Below the pieces are notes generated by a model. The model saw only the letters and a list, made by a program, of their open reading frames with translations. It had not been told where the DNA came from and searched no databases. The position numbers were made by a program, and so were the translations under genes. From Trachythela sp. YZ-2020 (taxonomy: Eukaryota; Cnidaria; Anthozoa; Malacalcyonacea; Clavulariidae): DNA of 64,000 bases. The stretch lies in contig JADLSH010000114.1 of the NCBI GenBank assembly GCA_016169945.1, positions 868,001-932,000 of the forward strand, in the 5' to 3' direction. This document shows, in pieces, positions 12,003 through 21,249 of the stretch (its first letter is position 1; each line of letters opens with the position of its first letter).

Positions 12003-14010
12003 TTGCCTTGGATTAATGGAACAATTCTAAATTTAAGAAAAAAACTTTATCCGGCAAAAACTCAAAAAATCTCCATTCAACTTAAGTTTAGGACACTACG
12101 CTCTGAAATTAAACGCCTACTGCGAGAAAGCCGCGAAAACTTTTTTGGAACTCTGATAACAGACTACAAGTGCAATCCAAAGCGTTTCTGGTCCGTGTTA
12201 AAACAAAAATCTAAGTCTCAAAATATACCAAACAAGATTTCCATGAAAACAGCCACCGATGCATCTACTAATCCTATGGACCCACCGTCAAGAACCACTG
12301 CTGAAACTCCTGTTGAAATTGTCAACTTTTTCAACAGGTACTTTACATCTGTATTCACCAGTGACAGTTTACCTCACTATTCTTGCAAGCCAGATGATAC
12401 TCCAAACATAACTGATGTAACTCTAACTCTATGAGAAATTCAAGCTGTCCTTGAAGTGCTGGACATCACAAAAGCAACAGGCTCAGATGGAATCCCCGCT
12501 AGACTACTAAAGGAAACAGCCGAAGTCATAGCTCCATCCTTATGCTGCCTGTTCAATAAATCTCTCACCACAGGCACTCTACCTGACGAGTGGAAACTTG
12601 CCAATGTTGTACCAATACACAAAAAAGGCAACGCTGAATACACAGACAACTATAGACCTATATCTTTATTGCCCATAGTGTCCAAAGTCTTAGAACGGTG
12701 CGTACTTAACAACATCAAATGTCATCTCCAGCAACTAGTCCACAGTAGTCAACATGGCTTTTTCGCAGGCAAATCATGTATAACCAACCTTGTCGAAGCC
12801 CTAGACAACATCGGCTCCCTTCTGGACAGTGGTAATCAAATATACGTGATCTACTTAGATATGTCGAAAGCCTTCGATAAGGTTAATCATGAGCTGTTGA
12901 TCTCCACACTAAGCAAGCTCGGATTTGGAGGTGGCCTACTACAATGGTTCCGGTCCTACTTGACTAACCGTCGACAGCGCGTTACCGCCCTCGGTGCTAC
13001 ATCCAACACCTTGCCTGTAACTTCTGGGGTACCTCAAGGGTCCATACCAGGTCCTATATTATTCCTCCTATATGTTCATGACCTACCCGATGTCGTTAAG
13101 TCAAGTCAAGTTGCTATGTTTGCAGATGATACGAAAATATTTAAGTCTATTGCTTCAGTCAACGATGCGAAATTACTCCAGCAGGACTTGTCCAACTTAG
13201 AATCCTGGTCTTCAACTTCTGGTCTCCCCTTTAATAAAAGTAAGTGTCGGTCGCTGTCTATCATTCGTAAAATGAAGCCAGTGGTCACCACATACAAGAT
13301 GAAGGGTGAATCTCTAGAAACAACGAAATCTGAACGGGATCTTGCTGTCTGGATGTCAACTGATATCACCTGGGATACTCAAGTACTAGAACAATCTTGC
13401 CTTGCTAACAAGTTGCTAGGTTATATCAAACGGAACACACGATTTATTCAGAAAACAAGCGTGAGAAGAGCAATGTATTTATCATTAGTACGCCCCCGCT
13501 TAGGATATGCCACCCAGATCTGGTCGCCACAGTCCATCAGCCTTATTGAAAGATTGGAGAAAATTCAAAGACGTGCCACCAAATTTATTCTTAATCTACC
13601 CTTTTCCAGTCCAGACAGTTATACCTCTCGATTACAGTCTTTATCATTACTGCCTTTATGCTACTGGCATGAGTTTTTGGATTTGGTTTTTACTTTAAAA
13701 TAGTCAACAATCTGGTAATAATAGATCCTTCTGTAGTACCCAAAGTCCGCAGCGCCAGACCAACCAGATCGTCTCAAAACATTGATATAGCTAAGTTTGT
13801 CATTCCAAGGAGCAAAACAACCACGCACCAACGCTCATTCCTACTTCGAACAACCAGGGTGTGGAACAGCCTAGCTGACGAGCAGAACCTTAACGTGACC
13901 AATTTGAACTCGTTTAAATCTACCATTCTAAGTTACTATTTCCGCGCTCTAGAAATCTCCTACGATCCTGACAATCCACGAACATTTAAAACTATATGCA
14001 CGGTATAAGT
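12003..14010 (+). pseudogene. LINE reverse transcriptase, nearly open
   Basis: Two frames (12,003-12,434 and 12,456-13,703) form one RT interrupted by a TGA at 12,432-12,434. Motifs seen are KATGSDGIPARLLKE, NYRPISLLPIVSKVLER, LDMSKAFDKVNHEL, SGVPQGSIPGPILFLLYVHD and the catalytic FADDTK box near 13,120. After a TAG near 13,703 the C-terminal region is still readable to about 14,010 (TTRVWNSLADEQ). Only a handful of lesions are present, so the copy is fairly young. The product would be the polymerase for target-primed reverse transcription. Confidence 0.8.
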
Positions 14011-14235
14011 GTAATACCGCTCGAACTCTGGCTCAGCCTCTTAAGTGCTGCTATTAGTTATGTTGATACTATTTTATGTTTGTATGTCTTAATTTCGGAT
14101 CCGCAGTAATTGGCTCACCCTGTTGCGGTCACCCTGCCTATAGTCGTATGTCTTGTTTTCTCATACTGTATGCTGTTATTGTGTTATGTATTGTAATATT
14201 GGCGAATCTAATAAATAAATAAATAAAATAAATAA

Positions 14236-14772
14236 ATATTGAATCGAAATACCAATATTGTTAAAAAGCAAGAACAAAGCATCATACCAGAATGTGAATG
14301 ACTTTGAAAGTTCGAAAAGCATATAAATGTAACTGTGTATGAAAGCGAGTTAAGAGCAGGTAGGAAATGAAACCCCCTCGCGCTAGACTTATGCAATTGT
14401 AATATATTATTGCTTAAATTTTGAAACAATTGTTACTAAAGTCTAAAGCCCCTCTTCTTGAGAAACATTCCAAATTCTTTTTACAAAGGCAACAAAGCTA
14501 ATATATAATAGCTTTGTAGTTTAATATGAAGTAACTGTATTCTACGTTGTACTATCTAAAATTATGTTGTAAACTTGTAAACAGTCGAAAGTCGCTTAAA
14601 CATAAGGCAACCTTTTCGCCATAATTTCCAGGGATTTTACCAACTGTAACTGCAGCTATTGAATACGCAAAGAAATCTACAACGAACTCATGTGTTGTTT
14701 ATATCAAAGAAAACCAACCATGAAACATAAACACAAGAAAACATTTCCTAATAGACATATTTGTCATATAGT
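14236..14772. other. intergenic sequence, no gene seen
   Basis: AT-rich DNA between the LINE tail and the Polinton-type element. No coding signature or repeat terminus was recognised. Confidence 0.5.
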
Positions 14773-14778
14773 CCGCTC
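14773..14778. repeat. left 6-bp target-site duplication (CCGCTC)
   Basis: CCGCTC directly precedes the element terminus AGTAGGTAACC, and the same hexamer directly follows the other terminus at 24,104-24,109. A 6-bp duplication is the known hallmark of Polinton/Maverick integration. Confidence 0.9.
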
Positions 14779-14940
14779 AGTAGGTAACCCTGTACATCTG
14801 GCGGCGGAAGTGAATTGACACTTGGAAGTAAGAATACCGGAAGTGATGTCACACTTGGAAGTAAGAATACTAATGAGATGACGCAACATAAAGCGTTGCG
14901 TAACATAAAGCGTTGCGTAACGTAAAGCGTTGCGTAACGT
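14779..14940. repeat. left terminal inverted repeat of the Polinton-type element
   Basis: It begins AGTAGGTAACCCTGTACATC and matches the reverse complement of 23,942-24,103 over all 162 bases with one mismatch. Its inner part contains three of the GCGTTGCGTAAC cores at 17-bp spacing, and a fourth core follows at 14,944. A CTTGGAAGTAAGAATAC block is repeated twice inside. Confidence 0.92.
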
Positions 14941-14956
14941 AAAGCGTTGCGTAACC
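14893..14956. promoter_or_regulatory. bZIP-type repeat array, left terminus (4 cores)
   Basis: GCGTTGCGTAAC recurs at 14,893, 14,910, 14,927 and 14,944 with 17-bp spacing. The embedded GTTGCGTAAC fits the C/EBP-family consensus RTTGCGYAAY. Confidence 0.75.
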
Positions 14957-15145
14957 TCCAGGGTTGAACTTGGAATCTCTTGTGAAATATCAATATTACA
15001 CATTTACAACGTTTGATCATTTCCAATAATGTATTTAAAAACAAAAAGAACAATACATGGTAAATTTTAATATAGATTAATGGTTTAACTGTTTATAATG
15101 TACAATATTTCAATTCTGCTGAGATGTTTTAAATGTTTATAATGT

Positions 15146-15670
15146 TCAACAATTCTGCTGAGAGTCGGGATAGAAGCTTTTGAAGAACATCGGGATGAAA
15201 GGTTCTTCAACGTTGGATACGTTTGTTGGTTCTTCAGGTGCCCATTGAAAATAATCACACCGAGTTTCGTTGGAACAGCAAAAGAACTTTCGACCTTTGT
15301 TAGGACCTTCCTTTTTCACTTTTTTCATGGAGCTCGGCTGGCCGTGATAACAGTTCGGTTTCTCAATTTGATTCTCGTCAGCCCACATCCAGAGGGAACA
15401 CGGATTTTCACGTTCTGCACAGGTAAAGTAAGGTCTGCCAAAGCTTTCTTTCATCAAATCTTTGACCACGCGAAACTTTGCAGGCTTGTGGTGTTCTTGA
15501 CATATAGGTTGTTTTAAATCGATGGCTCTCCAGGCTGTCAGGGCTTTTTGAAATAGGTAACCATCGTCTTCCGTACAAATGAAACCACAGCTTGGATTTT
15601 GACCACAGAACCAAAACGACCCATTTTTCGTGGTTGAACAAGAAGCAGGTTTTCCATGCAAACATTCCAT
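15146..15670 (-). CDS. triple GRF-type zinc-finger protein
   Basis: The 174-aa product contains three consecutive GRF-like zinc fingers, at about residues 1-50, 54-100 and 108-153. The third is the most typical: CYHGQPSSMKKVKKEGPNKG, then RKFFCC, then CDYFQWAPEE. GRF fingers are known from TOP3A, APE2 and NEIL3, where they bind single-stranded DNA. A role in handling replicating or single-stranded element DNA is inferred. The gene is leftmost in the element and transcribed outward from the divergent repeat-array promoter. A TATA box lies about 53 bp upstream of the start codon. A truncated relative of its third finger lies at the opposite end of the element. Confidence 0.8.
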   Translation of the reverse strand: MECLHGKPASCSTTKNGSFWFCGQNPSCGFICTEDDGYLFQKALTAWRAIDLKQPICQEHHKPAKFRVVKDLMKESFGRPYFTCAERENPCSLWMWADENQIEKPNCYHGQPSSMKKVKKEGPNKGRKFFCCSNETRCDYFQWAPEEPTNVSNVEEPFIPMFFKSFYPDSQQNC

Positions 15671-15722
15671 TTTACTAGCTTAAGTTGCGTCTCTATTGTG
15701 AGAAGTTTGCTTGGTTCTTCCC

Positions 15723-15730
15723 AATTTATA
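15723..15730 (-). promoter_or_regulatory. TATA box of the GRF zinc-finger gene
   Basis: TATAAATT on the minus strand, about 53 bp upstream of the ATG at 15,670. The bZIP-type array starts about 55 bp further upstream, and a CCAAT box (CCAATCA) lies between. Confidence 0.65.
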
Positions 15731-15784
15731 CTCTCAGCTCGTTCATGTTCAGACACGGCCAACCAATCAAAACCGTAACATAAA

Positions 15785-16127
15785 GCGTTGCGTAACGTTT
15801 AAATACTAATAGCGTTGCGTAACGTTTAAATACTAATAGCGTTGCGTAACGTTCAAATACTAATAGCGTTGCGTAACGTTCAAATACTAATAGCGTTGCG
15901 TAACGTTCAAATACTAATAGCGTTGCGTAACGTTCAAATACTAATAGCGTGGCGTAACGTTCAAATACTAATAGCGTTGCGTAACGTTCAAATACTAATA
16001 GCGTTGCGTAACGTTCAAATACTAATAGCGTTGCGTAACGTTCAAATACTAATAGCGTTGCGTAACGTTTAAATACTAATAGCGTTGCGTAACGTGAAGC
16101 GTTGCGTAACATAAAGCGTTGTGTAAC
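15785..16127. promoter_or_regulatory. bidirectional promoter array: 12 x 27-bp plus 2 cores
   Basis: Twelve cores GCGTTGCGTAAC recur at exact 27-bp intervals from 15,785 to 16,082, followed by two more at 16,099 and 16,116. The spacer reads GTTYAAATACTAATA. Two cores carry substitutions (near 15,947 and 16,116). The array sits between two divergent genes, each with its own TATA box. Because 27 is divisible by three it yields long artefactual frames, which are not genes. A clustered bZIP-binding enhancer is inferred; iteron-like origin function is an alternative. Confidence 0.75.
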
Positions 16128-16157
16128 ATTACAAATGTGACGTCACAATGCATAGAG

Positions 16158-16164
16158 TATATAA
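16158..16164 (+). promoter_or_regulatory. TATA box of the DEDDh-like gene
   Basis: TATATAA, 24 bp before the first ATG (16,188). A usual TATA-to-start distance would place the cap site at or just after that ATG, favouring use of the ATG at 16,206. Confidence 0.6.
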
Positions 16165-16187
16165 TAACCTAAGGATTTACGATACAT

Positions 16188-16736
16188 ATGTATCGAACAC
16201 TCAACATGTATTGTCAACCAATTGATGTCGTGGCAGTCATGGACATGGACGGATACACTGTATCGAACAGATTTTTATGTAAGGAGCTGGGTCTAATGAA
16301 GGTCGGAAACGTAGAAGCCAGGTCCTTCTTTTTCGACATCGGTATGAGTTGGGACGACCTCACCCAAAAAGACAGGAAGACCTGCAGCTTTTTTAAAAGA
16401 CATATCCATAAGCTACCGTTTGGAGTGCCGCGGGGCACCAAAGCATTCCCTATTTCGGATTTGGAGGCAATTGTAGAGAGTTTTTACAGGGAAGTAGGCG
16501 TAAACTCAAACTCTACAATTGCCTACAAAGGGGGTCATTTTGAGAGGGATTTGCTGGCAAACCTCAAAATCCCTTCCGTAAATTTGGAATGCTTCGGTTG
16601 TCCCAAAGCCGAAAAACTTTTTGATCAGCTGGTCTGGTTGGAAACATGTGGCAACCACCTCGAAGCCAATGCGTACCATCACTGTGCAAAAGTCGAAGTG
16701 GAAGCATATGCCTTATGGATGCAGGAGAATCTTTAG
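16188..16736 (+). CDS. DEDDh/Maelstrom-like RNase-H-fold protein
   Basis: The product is up to 182 aa; initiation at 16,206 (MYCQPID) is more likely because of the TATA position. An acidic first motif (residues 18-22, MDMDG) is followed by FFFDIGMSW, then YKGGHFERDLL (113-123), and finally a His/Cys cluster with acidic residues (HHCAKVEVEAYALWM, 164-178). This order resembles DnaQ-type DEDDh exonucleases, whose last motif is a histidine followed by an acidic residue. The added cysteines also recall the ECHC pattern of Maelstrom domains. Nuclease function is an inference. The gene is driven divergently from the GRF gene by the shared array. Confidence 0.55.
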   Translation: MYRTLNMYCQPIDVVAVMDMDGYTVSNRFLCKELGLMKVGNVEARSFFFDIGMSWDDLTQKDRKTCSFFKRHIHKLPFGVPRGTKAFPISDLEAIVESFYREVGVNSNSTIAYKGGHFERDLLANLKIPSVNLECFGCPKAEKLFDQLVWLETCGNHLEANAYHHCAKVEVEAYALWMQENL

Positions 16737-16952
16737 AGACAAGATAAAAAAAACAAAAAAAAACAACAAAAAAAACCCGGTTCTTTTAAGAACCACCACA
16801 TTTACAAAAGAATATAGAACGCATTGTTTGATATCCCTAAGCCAACGGTTCAAACCTGTTAACTATCCTGCGCATGCGTACCAAATTTTCTTACGGTAAC
16901 CACTTGCACGTGATACCGCACGTGATAGCAAGGGTTTATTGCATAACATAAA

Positions 16953-17204
16953 GCGTTGCGTAACGTAAAGCGTTGCGTAACGTAAAGCGTTGCGTAACGT
17001 TTAAATACTAATAGCGTTGCGTAACGTTTAAATACTAATAGCGTTGCGTAACGTTTAAATACTAATAGCGTTGCGTAACGTTTAAATACTAATAGCGTTG
17101 CGTAACGTTTAAATACTAATAGCGTTGCGTAACGTTTAAATACTAATAGCGTTGCGTAACGTTTAAATACTAATAGCGTTGCGTGACATAAAGCGTTGCG
17201 TAAC
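16953..17204. promoter_or_regulatory. bZIP-type repeat array upstream of the polymerase-N gene (11 cores)
   Basis: Cores occur at 16,953, 16,970 and 16,987 (17-bp spacing), then at 17,014, 17,041, 17,068, 17,095, 17,122, 17,149 and 17,176 (27-bp spacing), and at 17,193. Spacers match those of the other arrays. The TATA box of the next gene follows 15 bp later. Confidence 0.75.
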
Positions 17205-17218
17205 AACCATACCGAGGA

Positions 17219-17224
17219 TATAAA
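17219..17224 (+). promoter_or_regulatory. TATA box of the polymerase-N gene
   Basis: TATAAA directly downstream of the repeat array. The start codon at 17,404 is distant, but a probable 5' UTR intron at 17,327-17,401 (AAAG|GTATG to TTTGTTTAG) would shorten the mature leader. Confidence 0.6.
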
Positions 17225-17403
17225 TTGAGGACATATATGTTATTAGGTATTGTGTTCACACAGCCTTCGTGGAGAGAACATTACAGGATATATTTAACGT
17301 TTCGTGCTTGCTTTTGACTTTAAAAGGTATGTTGTTTGACAAACTTTGTGTAAACTTTATCGTATGTGAATAGATAAACTTACGCAAAACTTTTTGTTTA
17401 GAT

Positions 17404-19014
17404 ATGGAAGCGAGAATTGCCGTATGCCAAACTATCGCGGAGCTCGCGGCTTTGGAAAACCTGAGTGTTTTGAATGCGATTGAGCAATGCCTAGTGTTTG
17501 AAAAGAAAGTTGAAATTGTCAACCGTTTGCTCGAATGGGGAATGGAAAACGAACAAATGGGTCTTGTAGCGAACCTTACCGATTCGTGGACTCCACAGCA
17601 ACGACAATTGTTTTTGCACGAATGGCAGAACGACGAGCCTCTTTTGGAAATAAACGAGGATTCACAGCTACATGAATTAACTCGTCACTGGTTACCCGAA
17701 GAAAGAGAGCGCTTCTATCGTGATTGGCAAGACGACGAGCCGCTGCTACAGGTTGGCCGAGGGCAGAAGAGGACCCACGATGAAGTAAACGACGGCGCTG
17801 AAACAAGTACGGCTGGCGAGGTTAACGAAAACAACTTTACGGTGACTGATGTGAAGCAAGTTCAAGTCAAAAAGTTCCGAACGACTGGTACGGATTATAC
17901 TATTCAATTTACTGACACGTTTTCTCATCTGGAACTCTCGCAGTACCACAGCCGCCTTCACGAAATATTTCAAAGTTTATTGGATACTGTCACCCAAGAT
18001 ATTCCCATGCACGATCAAGTCCGTTTTGTGTTGGGATCGCCTCAACTGGAGTACCCCATTTCTCTCCCATTCATGCCACGGCAACGACTTACGACCGAAC
18101 GCGTGTTGGCTGAAATTGAGCGTGTGATCCAATCCAATCATGAATTTGGGCTAAACGAAGCTGTTAACGTCAACCTTATTCATGTGGAAATGCCCCATGG
18201 TGGGAAGGGCACGAAACGAAGCGAAATCAATTTGGAGAAGCATTTGGCTAAAAAAGGTTCGATTGTACGCATTCAAAACAAGGATGAATTGTGTCTAGCC
18301 AGAGCCCTCGTTATTGCCAAAGCTAAAATTGATAACGATAGACAGTACAAGAGTATAGTTGACCATCGACGACCACTACAAACACGTTTAGCTCAAGAAC
18401 TACATCAAAATGCTGGCGTCCCCCTCGGTCCCTGCGGAATGAATGAGGTGAAACAGTTTCAAACCTATCTCTCCGACTACCAAATCAACATCGTGTCTAA
18501 AGAGCACCAAAGCAGTCTCCTTTATTCCGGTCCGGAAAAAGAGAAAAGAATATACCTCTATCTGCACGACAACCATTACGACGTGATCACGAGTATGCCC
18601 GGCTTTTTCGCTCGTAGTATGTACTGTCATACTTGCAAGAAAGCATACAGTAATCGGGGAGATCATATATGTCCTGACGCGTGTAAACTGTGCTATTTTC
18701 CAAACTGTCCTATTATCTCCTGGATTCATTGTGATGCATGTAACCGGTATTTCAAGAGTCAAGAGTGTTTTGACAGACATAAACAAGTGGTGGGAAATAC
18801 AAAATCCATCTGTGCACACGTAGTCAAATGCCCAGATTGTAATACGGTCGTGTGTAACGAGACCCGTCAAGTTACTGTAGACATTCCGTACAAGATTACT
18901 CGGAATGTGAAGACCAAAAACATCGAGACCAAACGCATGAAAAAGGACTATCGAATCGTTTATAACAAACGTGTAATTATTGATGATTACAAAACATTAC
19001 CTTATGGATTTTAA
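17404..19014 (+). CDS. orphan N-terminal region of Polinton-type DNA polymerase B
   Basis: The 536-aa protein resembles the region that precedes the exonuclease in Polinton protein-primed PolB proteins: RIQNKDELCLARALVIAKAK, then PLGPCGMNEVKQFQ, IYLYLHDNHYDVITSMPGFF, and a cysteine-rich block at about residues 407-485 with CHTC, CKLC, CDAC and CPDC pairs. The exonuclease and polymerase palm motifs are absent; the frame ends in a basic tail, and opposite-strand genes follow at once. Two related 24-residue blocks at 61-84 and 95-117 share WxxxxRxxFxxxWQxDEPLL. A QKRTHDE stretch near 122-128 could be a nuclear signal. It may be a deletion remnant or a repurposed DNA-binding initiator; intactness favours the latter. 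Confidence 0.65.
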   Translation: MEARIAVCQTIAELAALENLSVLNAIEQCLVFEKKVEIVNRLLEWGMENEQMGLVANLTDSWTPQQRQLFLHEWQNDEPLLEINEDSQLHELTRHWLPEERERFYRDWQDDEPLLQVGRGQKRTHDEVNDGAETSTAGEVNENNFTVTDVKQVQVKKFRTTGTDYTIQFTDTFSHLELSQYHSRLHEIFQSLLDTVTQDIPMHDQVRFVLGSPQLEYPISLPFMPRQRLTTERVLAEIERVIQSNHEFGLNEAVNVNLIHVEMPHGGKGTKRSEINLEKHLAKKGSIVRIQNKDELCLARALVIAKAKIDNDRQYKSIVDHRRPLQTRLAQELHQNAGVPLGPCGMNEVKQFQTYLSDYQINIVSKEHQSSLLYSGPEKEKRIYLYLHDNHYDVITSMPGFFARSMYCHTCKKAYSNRGDHICPDACKLCYFPNCPIISWIHCDACNRYFKSQECFDRHKQVVGNTKSICAHVVKCPDCNTVVCNETRQVTVDIPYKITRNVKTKNIETKRMKKDYRIVYNKRVIIDDYKTLPYGF

Positions 19015-19085
19015 AATTATATTATGACGTTCACGCCATTTTATGGCTATTTATATAATTTAAAAAAGTTGTTCATACAGTTTGA

Positions 19086-19091
19086 AATAAA
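19086..19091 (+). terminator. poly(A) signal AATAAA of the polymerase-N gene
   Basis: AATAAA lies 72 bp after the stop codon and before the convergent small gene. Confidence 0.6.
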
Positions 19092-19111
19092 TGTTACAAA
19101 ATCTAAGCTTG

Positions 19112-19465
19112 TTAGTTTCCAATGTTAAGTTTGTGGTAATGATCCAAATTCACCCCCGTTTCTTCTTCTAGCGCCGCCACTTGCTTTTCGTTTTTTCTAG
19201 CCAAGTCCCACATCATCATTTCCTTAGCGTTCATACGATAGGTAAAGTTCGGTCCCTGGGGGGCTCGGGGTACCGATACACCTGTTAATGTTTCCAATAT
19301 GATTTGCGTCAACATAATGGAGTGCAACGTCGCATTATCGACAAGCGTCGCTGGTATTATATTCTTCTCTATCAAAAGTCGCATCAAATCCAGAGTTGCC
19401 AAATTTCCCTCTTGCGTTATAATTTTATCCGAAAGCCAATGCGTTACAATGTTTCTCCAAACCAT
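19112..19465 (-). CDS. small unrecognised Polinton-element protein (117 aa)
   Basis: The product is mostly helical in character, with LATLDLMRLLIEKN and a MNAKEMMMWDLARKNEKQVA segment. No known motif was recognised. It is supported as a gene by a TATAAAA box about 56 bp upstream of the ATG, like the other element genes, and by fitting exactly between neighbours. By position it could be a minor capsid or core component, but nothing in the sequence proves this. Confidence 0.55.
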   Translation of the reverse strand: MVWRNIVTHWLSDKIITQEGNLATLDLMRLLIEKNIIPATLVDNATLHSIMLTQIILETLTGVSVPRAPQGPNFTYRMNAKEMMMWDLARKNEKQVAALEEETGVNLDHYHKLNIGN

Positions 19466-19520
19466 GTTGCTTCTTTAAAATGTTTGTTTGATCTGATGAA
19501 AATCAGGAGCGGTGCAGGGA

Positions 19521-19527
19521 TTTTATA
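19521..19527 (-). promoter_or_regulatory. TATA box of the 117-aa gene
   Basis: TATAAAA on the minus strand, about 56 bp upstream of the ATG at 19,465. Confidence 0.55.
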
Positions 19528-19537
19528 GATTTTCTGC

Positions 19538-19810
19538 TTATGGAGTGACTTTCATTTCGTCAAGAAACTTTCCCATGATATCATAATCTTCAGAAATATA
19601 TCCATGCTTGACACATGCATACCAAACCTTTTCAATAAACTCTTCATTAGTATATACATATCTATCTTCGTCGTCATCATAAACGGCAACCCCTTTCTCA
19701 AACTCTTCATCTGTCAAATCGTTTAAGATTTTATTTTCAAAACTAGAAGCACACATATTGACACTAAGCACAAGTTGATTCTTAGCCATGAACAGTATGT
19801 CGATAGTCAT
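19538..19810 (-). CDS. small acidic unrecognised protein
   Basis: The open frame extends to 19,957, but that would overlap the capsid gene start, so I favour the ATG at 19,810 (MTIDILFMAKNQ) or 19,789 (MAKNQ). The product of 84-91 aa is acidic (DEEFEKGVAVYDDDEDRYVY) with a helical C-terminus. No family was recognised. It is divergent from the capsid gene, with about 110 bp between the two starts that would hold both promoters. Confidence that it is expressed is moderate. Confidence 0.45.
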   Translation of the reverse strand: MTIDILFMAKNQLVLSVNMCASSFENKILNDLTDEEFEKGVAVYDDDEDRYVYTNEEFIEKVWYACVKHGYISEDYDIMGKFLDEMKVTP

Positions 19811-19920
19811 GTTGTGTGCTAGAAGCGAAAAACAGTTAAAAAGAGAAAGGCATCGACATCTATTACCATAAGCAGTCAGACCAAGAAGCGGAAAACAGCT
19901 CCTGACATATTCGGATAAAC

Positions 19921-21249
19921 ATGTATCTCGTACATTCCAAGTCACAAGAATGCACAAAGACAGAACTCGATCTGTTCTCTATACCTCCAACACAAGTCAG
20001 TTTGGAAAAAGGACATTGGATAGATCATCAACCTGTTTCCAGTGTATCAGACGGTGGTCCAATCACGTTCCTGTCTCCAGGCACTGAAGATTATGTCGAT
20101 TTATCAAAAACGATTCTTGTGGTGAGAGCAAAAGTGACTAAAGCAGACGGTGCAAATCTTGACGCAGACGAAAAGGTCGGAGTTGTGAACAATTTCCTAC
20201 ACAGTCTGTTCAAACAAGTCGACGTGTTTTTGAAAGAAAAGCAAGTGACACAAGCCACTGGAACTTACGCGTACCGTGCATATCTGGAAACCCTCCTCAA
20301 TTATAATCCGTCAGCGAAAGAGTCACAAATTACCAGCTCTATGTTTTATAAAGACACGGGAGGGAAAATGGACGTTGCCGATCCTACACTGGCAGGTGCC
20401 AACGCCAACCTTGGTCTTAAAGCAAGATATGAATTCAGCAAGACAAGTGGAACTATTGAAATGACCGGACCTATATTCAGCGACGTATTTTTCACCGAAC
20501 GTCTCCTGCTAAGTTTTGTTGACTTGAAAGTTATTCTGAATCGAAGTAGCAAAGAGTTTTGTCTGATGGCGTCTGAGGACGATGTTGATTACAGAGTAAA
20601 GCTAATCGATGCCTATCTCAAGATACGTAAGGTGAAAGTTAGTCCAAGCATTTCCGTGGCTCATGAAATTGCATTGAAAAAAGGACCGGCTATCTATCCT
20701 GTTCGTCGCGTGGAGTGCAAGAGTTTCATTGTTCCCGCAGGAAATCCCTCCCTGAGGAAAGATAACATCTTTAATGGACTTGTACCGAAATCGTTTGTCT
20801 TTGGATTGGTCGATAGCGCAGCGTTTAATGGCGCATACAAGAAGAATCCGTACAACTTTCAACATTTTAACGTGTCCTCTATTGGAATAACCGTGAATGG
20901 AGAAGATATGCCGTTTAAACCGATGCAGCTTTCCTTTGGTGCAAACCCCAGATTTGTTGAAGCATTCAGTACATTGTTTTCTGGTACGGGAAAAATGTAT
21001 TACAACACAGGGAACGATATAACACGAGAAGAGTTTCCAAAAGGATATGCAGTTTATGCTTTCGATCTGACTCCAGATATGTGTGGATCCTCACCTCATT
21101 TTAATGCTGTTCAAAGAGGAAATCTAGCAGTTGACATCAAGTTCTCTGCCGCACCGGCAGCAGCTGTGAGTCTCGTCTGTTACGGGGAATTTGAAAACCT
21201 GATTCAAATTGATGCTGAGAGAAACGTCGTTTACGATTACTCTGGCTAA
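19921..21249 (+). CDS. putative major capsid protein (F54H12.2-like, double jelly-roll type)
   Basis: The 442-aa product begins with the signature of the F54H12.2-like family (ELDLFSIPPTQVSLEKGHW), continues through beta-rich segments and ends with SLVCYGEFENLIQIDAERN. From family knowledge, Polinton capsid proteins of this kind are predicted double jelly-roll fold proteins that form the icosahedral shell. The length fits the family and the frame is intact. The protease gene starts immediately after its TAA, so the two are probably made from one transcript. This is the strongest sign that the element can encode virion-like particles. The fold itself has not been modelled here. Confidence 0.75.
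   Translation: MYLVHSKSQECTKTELDLFSIPPTQVSLEKGHWIDHQPVSSVSDGGPITFLSPGTEDYVDLSKTILVVRAKVTKADGANLDADEKVGVVNNFLHSLFKQVDVFLKEKQVTQATGTYAYRAYLETLLNYNPSAKESQITSSMFYKDTGGKMDVADPTLAGANANLGLKARYEFSKTSGTIEMTGPIFSDVFFTERLLLSFVDLKVILNRSSKEFCLMASEDDVDYRVKLIDAYLKIRKVKVSPSISVAHEIALKKGPAIYPVRRVECKSFIVPAGNPSLRKDNIFNGLVPKSFVFGLVDSAAFNGAYKKNPYNFQHFNVSSIGITVNGEDMPFKPMQLSFGANPRFVEAFSTLFSGTGKMYYNTGNDITREEFPKGYAVYAFDLTPDMCGSSPHFNAVQRGNLAVDIKFSAAPAAAVSLVCYGEFENLIQIDAERNVVYDYSG

Larger units (their letters stand above)
11400..14235 (+). mobile_element. LINE copy, 5'-truncated, with a nested LINE tail
   Basis: The copy begins in the endonuclease C-terminus (GVYTDHNVITFEY near 11,500) and runs through linker, RT, C-terminal WNSLAD block (near 13,860) and 3' UTR to an AATAAATAAATAAATAAA tail ending about 14,235. 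Its reading frame is interrupted at 11,768-12,000 by a foreign 3' UTR with its own AATAAA-rich tail. The LINE resumes right after it with PWINGTILNLRKKL. The family is APE-type (CR1/L2/Jockey group). Confidence 0.8.

Noticed and set aside
15726..16112. 128-codon minus-strand frame repeating RYATLLVFE, and the plus-strand frame in the same DNA
   Set aside because: The repeat unit is 27 bp, divisible by three and free of stops, so both strands stay open by chance. The DNA is better read as a regulatory array.
15785..17204. CRISPR-like array because of regularly spaced repeats
   Set aside because: Spacers are nearly identical to each other, so there are no unique spacers; the genome is eukaryotic and no cas gene is present.
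16859..17206. 115-codon frame repeating RYATLLVFK
   Set aside because: Same 27-bp array artefact upstream of the polymerase-N gene.
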